From: Brevundimonas sp.
Lineage (GTDB): Bacteria; Pseudomonadota; Alphaproteobacteria; Caulobacterales; Caulobacteraceae
Length of the DNA stretch: 64,000 nucleotides
NCBI RefSeq assembly: GCF_030704825.1
Contig: NZ_JAUYNX010000001.1
Location: 1 to 64,000, forward strand
Direction of reading: 5' to 3'
Position numbers and translations under genes: made by a program. Below, in pieces: positions 56,869-64,000 of this stretch. Numbering within the stretch: the stretch's first letter is position 1; each line of letters begins with the position of its first letter. The notes below the pieces were generated by a model. That model did no database searches. It was not told where the DNA came from and was given only the letters and a program-made list of their open reading frames with translations.

Positions 56869-56930
56869 GGGGACACACACTCTTTTTGCTTTCGCTCGGC
56901 CGAACAGCCGGAAAAGTGGTGTGTGTCCCC
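56869..56930. repeat. Long hairpin with arms GGGGACACACAC / GTGTGTGTCCCC
   Basis: GGGGACACACACTCTTTT (56869 onward) and AAAAGTGGTGTGTGTCCCC (ending 56930) pair over 12 perfect terminal bases and further inward, around a GC-rich loop. Sequences with ends like these are reported near REP-associated transposases in other genomes; no transposase is visible here. Confidence 0.75.
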
Positions 56931-57010
56931 GTTTGCTCATCAGCTTTCGTCCCTCGTGATCGGCGGTGTCGGGCGTTACCGTATGGGGTGAACGGGATCG
57001 GGGAGTTCGG

Positions 57011-57388
57011 ATGTTGAATGTCATCGTGCGGCGGACCTTCGGAGCCGCCGCCCTGTCATTGGCGATCCTCGGATCGGCGGCGTTCCAGATGGCCGATTGC
57101 CCGTCTCGCCCGGTGCTCATCGTCAACGCCACCGGTCAGACGATCACCCATTTCTACGCCTCCACGCCCGGCTTCAATGTCTGGGAGGAGGATCTGCTGG
57201 GCGACCGCGTGATCCCGAACGGCGCCTCGGCGCGGATCGACGTGAACAACGGGTCTGGCCGATGCCGCTATGATTTCCGCGCCCGCCTGGCCGACGGAAC
57301 GGAGCTGGACCGGTGGGGGGTCGATGTATGCCGGATCGCCGAGTACCGTTTCACGACGGATGAACCTGAGCGTCGCGCGGACCCGTGA
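57011..57388 (+). CDS. Conserved hypothetical exported protein
   Basis: 125 aa. Hydrophobic signal (MLNVIVRRTFGAAALSLAIL) with cleavage probably near AAFQ. The mature sequence has a beta-rich pattern with paired cysteines: CPSRPVLIVNATGQTITHFY, WEEDLLGDRVIPNGASARID, CRYDFRARLADGTELDRWGV, and DVCRIAEYRF. I recall this NxTGxxI...W..DLLG pattern in many alphaproteobacterial uncharacterised proteins. Start chosen at 57011; an earlier start adds 15 residues without a signal. Convergent with the micro-gene terminator. Confidence 0.7.
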   Translation: MLNVIVRRTFGAAALSLAILGSAAFQMADCPSRPVLIVNATGQTITHFYASTPGFNVWEEDLLGDRVIPNGASARIDVNNGSGRCRYDFRARLADGTELDRWGVDVCRIAEYRFTTDEPERRADP

Positions 57389-57403
57389 CCGTGCCATGCA
57401 AAA

Positions 57404-57429
57404 AGGGCCGCCCCTTGCGGAGCGGCCCT
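57404..57429 (-). terminator. Rho-independent terminator of the micro-gene
   Basis: Read on the minus strand, AGGGCCGC (57429-57422) pairs with GCGGCCCT (57411-57404) around a 10-nt loop and is followed by TTTT. The A-tract on its other side means it may also work weakly for the plus-strand gene. It lies 27 bp after the stop of the 24-codon gene. Confidence 0.85.
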
Positions 57430-57456
57430 TCCATTGTCAGCCGGCGAACGGCTTCG

Positions 57457-57531
57457 TCAGGCGACAGCCCCCGCCAGGGGGGAGGCCGGGCTCATCCGAC
57501 GGGCCGCGCGCGGCGTGAGACAATGAGACAT
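57457..57531 (-). CDS. Micro-gene for a 24-residue peptide
   Basis: A 24-codon ORF encoding MSHCLTPRAARRMSPASPLA plus GAVA. Its ATG (57529-57531) is preceded by AGGAGGT (57538-57544) with 6-nt spacing, full complementarity to the anti-Shine-Dalgarno sequence. A housekeeping-like promoter lies at 57567-57594 and a terminator at 57404-57429, so the unit is complete and stand-alone; no minus-strand gene follows that it could lead into. The peptide is basic with one Cys and is not recognised. It could be a small protein or a small RNA with an incidental ORF. Confidence 0.55.
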   Translation of the reverse strand: MSHCLTPRAARRMSPASPLAGAVA

Positions 57532-57566
57532 TCGACCACCTCCTCTCGTTGTTGAAACAGGGGGCG

Positions 57567-57594
57567 GATGTGGGACGGCCCGGGACGGGATCAA
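57567..57594 (-). promoter_or_regulatory. Housekeeping-type promoter of the micro-gene
   Basis: On the minus strand TTGATCC (57594-57588) and CCCACATC (57574-57567) are separated by 13 bp. This fits the Caulobacter sigma-73 pattern TTGACGS-N10-14-GCTANAWC at TTGA and the C..A.AWC positions. A start site near 57559 would give a leader of about 27 nt. Confidence 0.5.
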
Positions 57595-57690
57595 GGGGCG
57601 CCGCGCGACGTCTTCGCCCGGCCCAACGATCCTGGTTCGGAGCCGCCGCCTTAACCCTTGGCGAGTACGACGGCGGTAAACTGACTCGCC

Positions 57691-57957
57691 ATGTCCGTTC
57701 CCGACGCCCCTCCCGCCGACGCGCGCCGCAATCCGCGCCCTCGCATCGCCATGCGCGGGCAGATTCTGCATGGCGTTCACCAGGAGTGCGCCGAGGTGGT
57801 GATCCGCAACCTCACCGACGGCGGCGCCAAGGTGCGGCTGGTCTCGAGCGTCGCCGCCGCCATCCAGGGCCGGCTGATCCTGAGGCTTGAGTCGGGCGAC
57901 CGTCCGGGCGTGGTGGCCTGGCAGGCCGGGAACGAGATCGGCCTCCGGTTCGATTGA
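57691..57957 (+). CDS. PilZ-domain protein
   Basis: 88 aa, a single small PilZ domain. The two c-di-GMP binding signatures are recognisable as RRNPRPRI (RxxxR) at about 12-19 and NLTDGGAKV near residue 40, where the usual D/NxSxxG has Thr-Asp-Gly-Gly. It may bind c-di-GMP, but the second motif is not perfect. Divergent from the micro-gene. Confidence 0.75.
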   Translation: MSVPDAPPADARRNPRPRIAMRGQILHGVHQECAEVVIRNLTDGGAKVRLVSSVAAAIQGRLILRLESGDRPGVVAWQAGNEIGLRFD

Positions 57958-57980
57958 GACCGGACGGCGGGGCGGACCGG

Positions 57981-58073
57981 GACAATTCGCCCGGGATACC
58001 CGCGACATCGCGCCGAAGACATCGGCGACACCCGATACATCCGCGACAAATGCTGACATTCCGCCGCCAGACA
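57981..58073. promoter_or_regulatory. Cluster of GACA motifs upstream of the terminase genes
   Basis: GACA occurs at 57981, 58004, 58018, 58027, 58045, 58055 and 58070, many within a longer GACATC or GCGACA context, in a 214-bp gap before the terminase small-subunit gene. This could be a multi-site regulator binding region; the spacing is irregular (9 to 23 bp). Confidence 0.3.
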
Positions 58074-58094
58074 TCCTAATTTTTCCGGCCGTTT

Positions 58095-58109
58095 CGTTGA
58101 TTTTCAACG
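58095..58109. promoter_or_regulatory. Short palindrome before the terminase genes
   Basis: CGTTGA-TTT-TCAACG is a perfect 6-bp inverted repeat in an AT-richer patch 62 bp upstream of the terminase small-subunit start. Possible operator; no partner regulator identified. Confidence 0.35.
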
Positions 58110-58171
58110 GATTTCTTCGGTCTGCAGCGTCACGAACGCGCCGCATCTAGCGGCGGGGCGATACTGGGGGG

Positions 58172-58729
58172 ATGGAACAGACAGACACGCCCAAACGCCG
58201 AAGACACTACAAGATCCGCAGCGAGCGGACCTGGACCCTGATCCGGGAACGCTATCTGGCGGGCGAGAGCGCGCCGAGGCTGGCCGAGGTGTTCGACGTC
58301 ACCGAGGCCGCGATCCGGAAGCGGGTGAGCCGCGGGGGCTGGACCAAGCGGGCCATGGCCGAGGCCATGCCGGCGGAGCCCGCCGACGCGGGGCTGGCCG
58401 AGGCCGTGGCCGGGCTGCTGGAGGGGGAGCTGACGCCGCGCGAGGCGGCGCGGCTGGCGCTGGGCGAGGCGGTGAAGCTGATTCGGTCCGGCAGGATGGG
58501 GCTGGCCGGCGAGGCCGCGCGGGTCGCCGATGTGATGGGCCGGGCGGCGGCGCGGCTGGGGGAAGAGGCGGCGGACCCGGGCGAGCCGGACGAGGCGGCG
58601 TTCGAGGCGGTGAGACGGAAGGTGCTGGGCGACGACTACTCCACCGCTTCTCGGTCCCGTCGCCCGATCGCCGCCGGCGACCGTTCCTCCACCCCATTCG
58701 CAAGAGCGAACGGGGAGGAGACGGATTGA
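58172..58729 (+). CDS. Terminase small-subunit-like DNA-binding protein (GTA type)
   Basis: 185 aa. The N-terminus has a helix-turn-helix (about 20-65, TWTLIRERYLAGESAPRLAE; VTEAAIRKRVSRGGW), as in small terminase subunits, followed by Ala/Glu-rich helices. The last ~35 residues (from about DDYSTASRSRRPIAAGD) are encoded by a palindromic repeat and look like a late addition. The stop overlaps the large-subunit start (TTGA). Assignment to the gene-transfer-agent g1 role is from position and fold only. Confidence 0.65.
   Translation: MEQTDTPKRRRHYKIRSERTWTLIRERYLAGESAPRLAEVFDVTEAAIRKRVSRGGWTKRAMAEAMPAEPADAGLAEAVAGLLEGELTPREAARLALGEAVKLIRSGRMGLAGEAARVADVMGRAAARLGEEAADPGEPDEAAFEAVRRKVLGDDYSTASRSRRPIAAGDRSSTPFARANGEETD
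58637..58725. repeat. Palindromic repeat fused to the terminase small-subunit gene
   Basis: CTACTCCACCGCTTCTCGGT ... CCCATTCGCAAGAGCGAACG then GGGGAGGAG resembles the element at the 3' end of pyrB in overall design. It encodes the last residues of the small subunit and supplies GGGGAGGAG, the ribosome binding site for the TTG start of the large subunit. Confidence 0.7.
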
Positions 58730-59979
58730 GCCGGGCGGCTCGCATCGCGGCGCTCTCGCCTCCGGAGCGGCGGCTGTTCGGAGCGGACTGGTGGTTCGCG
58801 GCGCACGAGGGGCAGACGCCGCCGGAGGCGGACTGGACCACCTGGCTGGTGCTGGGCGGGCGCGGCGGGGGCAAGACGCGGGCCGGAGCCGAGTGGGTGG
58901 CGAACCGGGCGCGGGACCAGGGCGGACCCATCGCCCTGGTCGGGCAGAGCCTGCACGATGTGCGCGAGGTGATGATCGAGGGGCCTTCGGGGCTGCGCGC
59001 CCTGCCCCGCTACGCCATCGGCGGACGGCCGTGGTGGGAGGCGAGCCGGCGAAGGCTGGTGTGGCCGAACGGAGCGGTGGCGATGGCGTTTTCGGCCGAG
59101 GACCCGGAGTCGCTGCGCGGGCCGCAGTTCGGGGCCGCGTGGGCGGACGAGTGGTGCGCCTGGCGGCGGCCGGAGCCGACCCTGGCCCTGCTGCGGATGG
59201 GGCTGAGGCTGGGGACGCGGCCCCGGCTGGTGGTGACCACCACGCCGAAGCCGACGGCGGCGCTGCGCCGGCTGCTGAAGGAGCCGGGGCTGGAACGGTC
59301 GGACCTGCCGACGCGGGTCAACGCCGCGCATCTGGCGCCGGCGTTTCTGGAGGGACTGGAGGCGCTGTACGGCGGGACGCGGCTGGCGGCGCAGGAGCTG
59401 GACGGGAAGGTGGTCGAGGGGGACGGGGCTCTGTTCACGATGGAGATGATCGGGAAGGCGCGGGCGGGGGGTGAGGCGCCGGACCGATTCGAGCGGGTCG
59501 TCGTCGCGGTCGATCCGCCGTGCTCAGCGGGCGGCGACGCCTGCGGCATCGTGGTCGTGGGGCGCAAGGACGGCGTCGCCCATGTGCTGGCCGACCGGAC
59601 CGTACACGGACGGTCGCCGCAGGGCTGGGCCGGGGTCGTGGCGCGGGCGGTGGTCGAATTCGGGGCCGTGGGCGTTGTGGCCGAGGCCAATCAGGGCGGG
59701 GAGATGGTCGAGGCGGTGCTGAAGGCGGCGGGGATCGGCTGTCCGGTCAAGCGGGTGCATGCCCGGTTCGACAAGCGGACGCGGGCCGAGCCGGTGGCGG
59801 CGCTCTACGAACAGCGGCGGGTGATGCACGCGCCGGGGCTGGAGGCGCTGGAGGAGGAGCTGATGGGGCTGGGAGTCTTGGGCGGCGGGAGTCCCGATCG
59901 CGCCGATGCGCTGGTCTGGGCGGTGACGGATCTGCTGATCAACGGGGGCGGGATGGGGCCGAGCGTGAGGGTGTTGTGA
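58726..59979 (+). CDS. Terminase large subunit, gene-transfer-agent type
   Basis: 417 aa from a TTG start. ATPase motor and nuclease for DNA packaging. Walker A is LVLGGRGGGKTRAGAEWVAN (about 40-55), Walker B is FGAAWADEWCAW (about 140), followed by VVTTTPKPT (motif III). RNase H-like nuclease aspartates lie in VVVAVDPPCSAGGDACG and at the C-terminus GGSPDRADALVWAV. This matches the GTA terminase of Rhodobacterales and Caulobacterales. No portal, capsid or tail gene follows; the next gene is gmk on the other strand, so the packaging gene is isolated. Confidence 0.9.
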   Translation: MSRAARIAALSPPERRLFGADWWFAAHEGQTPPEADWTTWLVLGGRGGGKTRAGAEWVANRARDQGGPIALVGQSLHDVREVMIEGPSGLRALPRYAIGGRPWWEASRRRLVWPNGAVAMAFSAEDPESLRGPQFGAAWADEWCAWRRPEPTLALLRMGLRLGTRPRLVVTTTPKPTAALRRLLKEPGLERSDLPTRVNAAHLAPAFLEGLEALYGGTRLAAQELDGKVVEGDGALFTMEMIGKARAGGEAPDRFERVVVAVDPPCSAGGDACGIVVVGRKDGVAHVLADRTVHGRSPQGWAGVVARAVVEFGAVGVVAEANQGGEMVEAVLKAAGIGCPVKRVHARFDKRTRAEPVAALYEQRRVMHAPGLEALEEELMGLGVLGGGSPDRADALVWAVTDLLINGGGMGPSVRVL

Positions 59980-60000
59980 GCCCTGCCCGGTCCTCCCACC

Positions 60001-60133
60001 GTCATCCTCGGGCCTGACCCGAGGATCAGATGTTGGGCCGCGCTGTGCGGCGGTGAAGGTTCCGCGAGGGCAACCGCACGGGTTGGCGCCGAGCACCGGA
60101 CGGTCTGATCCTCGGGTCAAGCCCGAGGACGAC
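60001..60133. repeat. Paired inverted palindromic repeat, CCTCGGGCTTGACCCGAGGA family
   Basis: The unit at 60001-60030 (one difference from the 5478 copy) is inverted at 60104-60133 (also one difference). The pair fills the gap between the convergent terminase large-subunit and gmk genes and could terminate both transcripts. Confidence 0.9.
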
Positions 60134-60145
60134 GGCTTGAAGCCG

Positions 60146-60787
60146 TCACACCGCCTCGTTCAGCAGGGCGTCCTTGTAGGCGTCGACCCAGATGTTGCGG
60201 AACCGGCAGCTGCGCTCGGCGTGGTAGATGTGGGCCAGTTCGGCGTAGCTGCGGTCGAAGTCGTCGTTGACGAAGACATAGTCGAACTCGCCGCAGTGCT
60301 CGATCTCGCCCTTGGCGTTCTGGATGCGGCGCTCGATGACATCGTCGGCGTCCTGGGAGCGGGTAACGAGGCGGCGGCGCAGTTCCTCGAGGCTGGGCGG
60401 CAGGATGAAGACGCGGACGGCGTCCTCGGGACATTTTTCGGCGATGTCGCGGGCGCCCTGCCAGTCGATGTCGAACAGGACGTCGCGGCCCTCGGACAGG
60501 GCCCGGTCGATCGGCGCGCGCGGGCTGCCGTAGCGGGCCCCGTGGACGTCGGCCCATTCGAGGAAGGCGTCGGCGTCGACGAGGCGCTGGAACTCGGCGT
60601 CGTCGACGAAATGATAGTCGCGATCGGCGACCTCGCCGGGGCGGATGGCGCGGGTCGTCATGGAGATGGACAGCTCCAGCCCGCCGTGATCGGCCATCAG
60701 GCGGCGGCACAGGCTGGTCTTGCCGGCCCCCGAGGGGCTGGCCACGATCAGCAGGACGCCGCGGCGGGGATGGCGTTCATTCGACAT
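60146..60787 (-). CDS. gmk: Guanylate kinase
   Basis: 213 aa. Phosphorylates GMP to GDP. P-loop VASPSGAGKTSLCRRLM at about 15-31, GMP-site segments SISMTTRAIRPGEVADRDYHFV and EWADVHGARYGSPRAPID (shortened here in parts), and lid region LVTRSQDADDVIERRIQN. Start overlaps the yicC end by 11 bp. Downstream gene in the mltG-yicC-gmk run. Confidence 0.97.
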   Translation of the reverse strand: MSNERHPRRGVLLIVASPSGAGKTSLCRRLMADHGGLELSISMTTRAIRPGEVADRDYHFVDDAEFQRLVDADAFLEWADVHGARYGSPRAPIDRALSEGRDVLFDIDWQGARDIAEKCPEDAVRVFILPPSLEELRRRLVTRSQDADDVIERRIQNAKGEIEHCGEFDYVFVNDDFDRSYAELAHIYHAERSCRFRNIWVDAYKDALLNEAV

Positions 60788-61673
60788 TCTGGACCTGTTC
60801 GCGCAGCTGTTCGATCACGGCCTTCAGCTCGAGGCCGATTCCGGTGAGCGCGGTGGTAGCCGATTTCGAGCAGAGGGTGTTCGCCTCCCTCATGAATTCC
60901 TGCATCAGGAAGTCGAGTTTCCGGCCGGCGGGGGGTTGCCGCAACAGGGCGCGGGCCGAGGCGACATGGGCGGTCAGGCGGTCCAGTTCCTCGCGGACGT
61001 CGGCTTTCGTGGCCAGCGCCGCCGCCTCCACATAGATGCGGTCCTCCAGCCCCGGGGCGTCCGGGGCCAGTTCGGTCATGCGGCGGGCGAAGCGCTCGCG
61101 GATGGCGTCGGTCTGGGCCGAGGCTTCGGCTTCGGCCCGGGCGACCAGGGCCTCGATGCGGTCGACGAAGTCGGCGATGACCGGCAGGAGCTGGGCGCCC
61201 TCGCGCTCGCGCGAGACCCGGAGGGCGTCGAGGGCCTGGTCGATGGTGAGGGCCATGGCCGCCTCGACGGCGGCGCGGGCCTCGGGGTCGTCGGCCTCCT
61301 CGGGGGCTTCCAGCACGCCGCGCAGCGACAGCAGGCCGTCGGCCGAGGGCGGCGTGGCTCCCTCCTCCGCCAGTTCGTTGGCGAGGGCCAGGTAGCGGGC
61401 GAGGACGTCCTGGTTGACCTTCAGCGCGGCGGCGCCGAGTTCGCGTTTCGCCTGGATCCCGAGGGTGACCTGGCCGCGGTTCAGCCGGGCCTGGGCCGAG
61501 GTCCGGGCGTGGCGCTCGAGGGCGTCGAAGCCGGGCGGGCCCCGGAAGCGGACCTCGAGGGTGCGGCCGTTGACCGAGCGGGCCTCGACCGACCAGGTCC
61601 AGTCGCCGCCCCCCTCGACCGGCAGGGCGCCGTCGGCGCGGCCGAAGCCGGTCATGCCGGAGAGGACGCTCAT
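60777..61673 (-). CDS. YicC-family endoribonuclease
   Basis: 298 aa. N-terminal signature LSGMTGFGRADGAL and EARSVNGRTLEVRFRGPPGF; C-terminal DUF1732 part with GRKLDFLMQEFMREANTLCS and KSATTALTGIGLELKAVIEQ. YicC of E. coli is an endoribonuclease acting on small RNAs; the exact role here is unknown. It overlaps mltG by 4 bp (start) and gmk (end), so the three are one operon. Confidence 0.93.
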   Translation of the reverse strand: MSVLSGMTGFGRADGALPVEGGGDWTWSVEARSVNGRTLEVRFRGPPGFDALERHARTSAQARLNRGQVTLGIQAKRELGAAALKVNQDVLARYLALANELAEEGATPPSADGLLSLRGVLEAPEEADDPEARAAVEAAMALTIDQALDALRVSREREGAQLLPVIADFVDRIEALVARAEAEASAQTDAIRERFARRMTELAPDAPGLEDRIYVEAAALATKADVREELDRLTAHVASARALLRQPPAGRKLDFLMQEFMREANTLCSKSATTALTGIGLELKAVIEQLREQVQNVE

Positions 61674-62833
61674 CGGGCCGGCGCCGCGGCTGGCGGGATG
61701 CTGATCACCCGCGCCCCGGGCGGGACCGTCACGCCGGGCGGGGCGGCGGCGCCCGAGGCGGCGTCGGTCGGCGCATTGGGGACGCCGGGAACCGTGCCGG
61801 GCACGGCGGGCGGCGGAGCCTCGGGCGGCAGGCCGGCCTTGCGGCGCTCGATCTCGCGCCAGCGGGCGACATTAAGCAGGTGTTCGTCATAGGTGCGGGC
61901 GAAGACGTGGCCGCCCGTGCCGTCGGCGACGAAGAACAGCTCGCTGGTGGCCGGCGGGTTGAGCACGGCGGCGAGGGCGTCGCGGCCGGGGTTGGCGATC
62001 GGCGTCGGGGGCAGGCCGTCGATCTGGTAGGTGTTCCAGGCCGTCGGCCGGTCCAGCTCCGAACGGCGGATGCCCCGGCCCAGCGGCCGGCCCCGGGTGA
62101 TGCCGTAGACGATTGTCGGGTCGCTCTCCAGCCGCATGCCTGCGCGCAGGCGGTTGGTGAAGACGGCGGCGACCCGCGGGCGCTCGGCGGCGACGCCGGT
62201 CTCCTTCTCGACGATGGAGGCGAGGATGACGGCCTCTTCCGGCGAGCGGACGACCGTGGCCGGGCCGCGCGCCGCCCACAGACGGGCGAGGTTCCCGTCG
62301 CGGGCGCGACGCATGCGGGCGATCACCGAGGCGCGGGTTTCGCCGCGGCTGACCTCATAGGTGTCGGGCCACAGCATGCCCTCTTCCGGCGTCGTCTCGA
62401 CGGTCCCGGTCAGGATCGGCTGCCGGTTCAGGATGTCGACGGCCTGGGCCGAGGACCAGCCCTCCGGCAGGGTGACGTAGTGGCGGACCACCCGGCCCTC
62501 GACCAGCAGGACGAGCACCGACCGCAGCGAGGCCCCGGACGGCACCTCATATTCGCCGGCGCGCAGCTTGCGGTCGGCCCCGGTCAGGGTGGCGGCGGCC
62601 TTGAACATGTCGGTCGAGCGGATCACCCCGGCCGACTTCAGGGTCGCGGCGATGGCCGAGACGCCGGCGCCGCTGGGCAGGCTGACGATGGTGGACCGGC
62701 CCTCGCGGGCGGACGGCCCGGGGGCGTAGAAGACGCTCCAGGCCGCGACCAGGGCGGCGATCAGGAACAGGCTGAAGGTGGCGGTGGCGGCCAGAAAGGC
62801 CGTCTTGCGCCCCGAGCGCCGCTCGACCGACAC
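61670..62833 (-). CDS. mltG: Endolytic murein transglycosylase MltG
   Basis: 387 aa. Cleaves nascent glycan strands in the inner-membrane periplasmic face. One N-terminal membrane helix (about 12-33), a LysM-like subdomain (about 45-105), and the YceG domain with the catalytic glutamate in ASIVEKETGVAAERPRVAAV (Glu209-Lys-Glu211) and DPTIVYGIT ... PTAWNTYQIDGLPPTPIANP. A Pro-rich C-terminal tail (about 335-387) is longer than usual. The start is immediately after the fabF stop. Confidence 0.95.
   Translation of the reverse strand: MSVERRSGRKTAFLAATATFSLFLIAALVAAWSVFYAPGPSAREGRSTIVSLPSGAGVSAIAATLKSAGVIRSTDMFKAAATLTGADRKLRAGEYEVPSGASLRSVLVLLVEGRVVRHYVTLPEGWSSAQAVDILNRQPILTGTVETTPEEGMLWPDTYEVSRGETRASVIARMRRARDGNLARLWAARGPATVVRSPEEAVILASIVEKETGVAAERPRVAAVFTNRLRAGMRLESDPTIVYGITRGRPLGRGIRRSELDRPTAWNTYQIDGLPPTPIANPGRDALAAVLNPPATSELFFVADGTGGHVFARTYDEHLLNVARWREIERRKAGLPPEAPPPAVPGTVPGVPNAPTDAASGAAAPPGVTVPPGARVISIPPAAAPAR

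Positions 62834-64000
<1,167 letters not shown>

Overview
The window is a GC-rich chromosomal segment of an alphaproteobacterium of the order Caulobacterales, most likely Brevundimonas or a close relative. This rests on a recognisable MipZ division-site ATPase, an HdaA-type DnaA regulator, an NDUFA12/DUF2155/Aat/AccCB block, a gene-transfer-agent-type terminase and an lptF-lptG-lptD-surA-pdxA-rsmA operon. The species is inferred and was not tested by any search. No rRNA, tRNA, CRISPR array or intact transposase was seen.

Layout. 1-6.5 kb (minus strand): a LysM lipoprotein (cut by the window edge), pcm, a small lipoprotein and surE in an overlapping block, then a lipoprotein, serS and thiG. 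6.6-10 kb: an SPFH protein, a small membrane protein and an MFS transporter lie between thiG and thiS. 9.9-14 kb: aroQ-accB-accC-aat converge on DUF2155-NDUFA12. 14-18 kb: a catalytically degenerate class II ribonucleotide reductase homologue and two secreted pentapeptide-repeat proteins. 18-24 kb: aspS, hdaA, an ECF sigma-DUF4142-cupredoxin operon, an RcnB-like protein with a clear terminator, and a GFA-family protein. 24-31 kb: gatC-gatA and gatB are separated by about 3.9 kb holding a GH127 glycosidase, a broken 5' copy of gatB, and an AT-richer gene whose C-terminus resembles a diadenylate cyclase domain. 31-41 kb: methyltransferase, lipoprotein, ruvX, AEC transporter, pyrB, a pseudo-dihydroorotase, plsY, dprA, topA. 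41-48 kb: J-domain protein, mipZ, SPOR lipoprotein, panC, TPR protein, three tandem I78-like lipoproteins, holC, pepA. 48-57 kb: outer-membrane biogenesis operon (lptF to rsmA). 57-60 kb: a very small stand-alone gene with its own promoter, ribosome binding site and terminator, a PilZ protein, and an isolated pair of GTA-type terminase genes. 60-64 kb: gmk, yicC, mltG and fabF (cut by the window edge).

How the genes work together. Envelope biogenesis dominates (Lpt transport, SurA, MltG, PlsY, FabF, AccBC, I78-like lipoproteins, SPOR and LysM proteins). Translation accuracy is a second theme: AspRS together with GatCAB suggests Asn and/or Gln tRNA is made by transamidation. Cell-cycle control is represented by HdaA and MipZ.

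Most notable. (1) A gatB duplication scar next to a compositionally foreign diadenylate-cyclase-like gene inside the gatCAB locus. (2) Two likely pseudoenzymes: an NrdJ homologue that lost its catalytic motifs but kept the TSCPD domain and zinc tail, and a PyrC-like protein without its metal ligands beside pyrB. (3) A complete 24-codon micro-gene. (4) An orphan GTA terminase. (5) Pairs of oppositely oriented palindromic repeats in many gaps, two repeats of which have become the 3' ends of genes and supply the ribosome binding site of the next gene.
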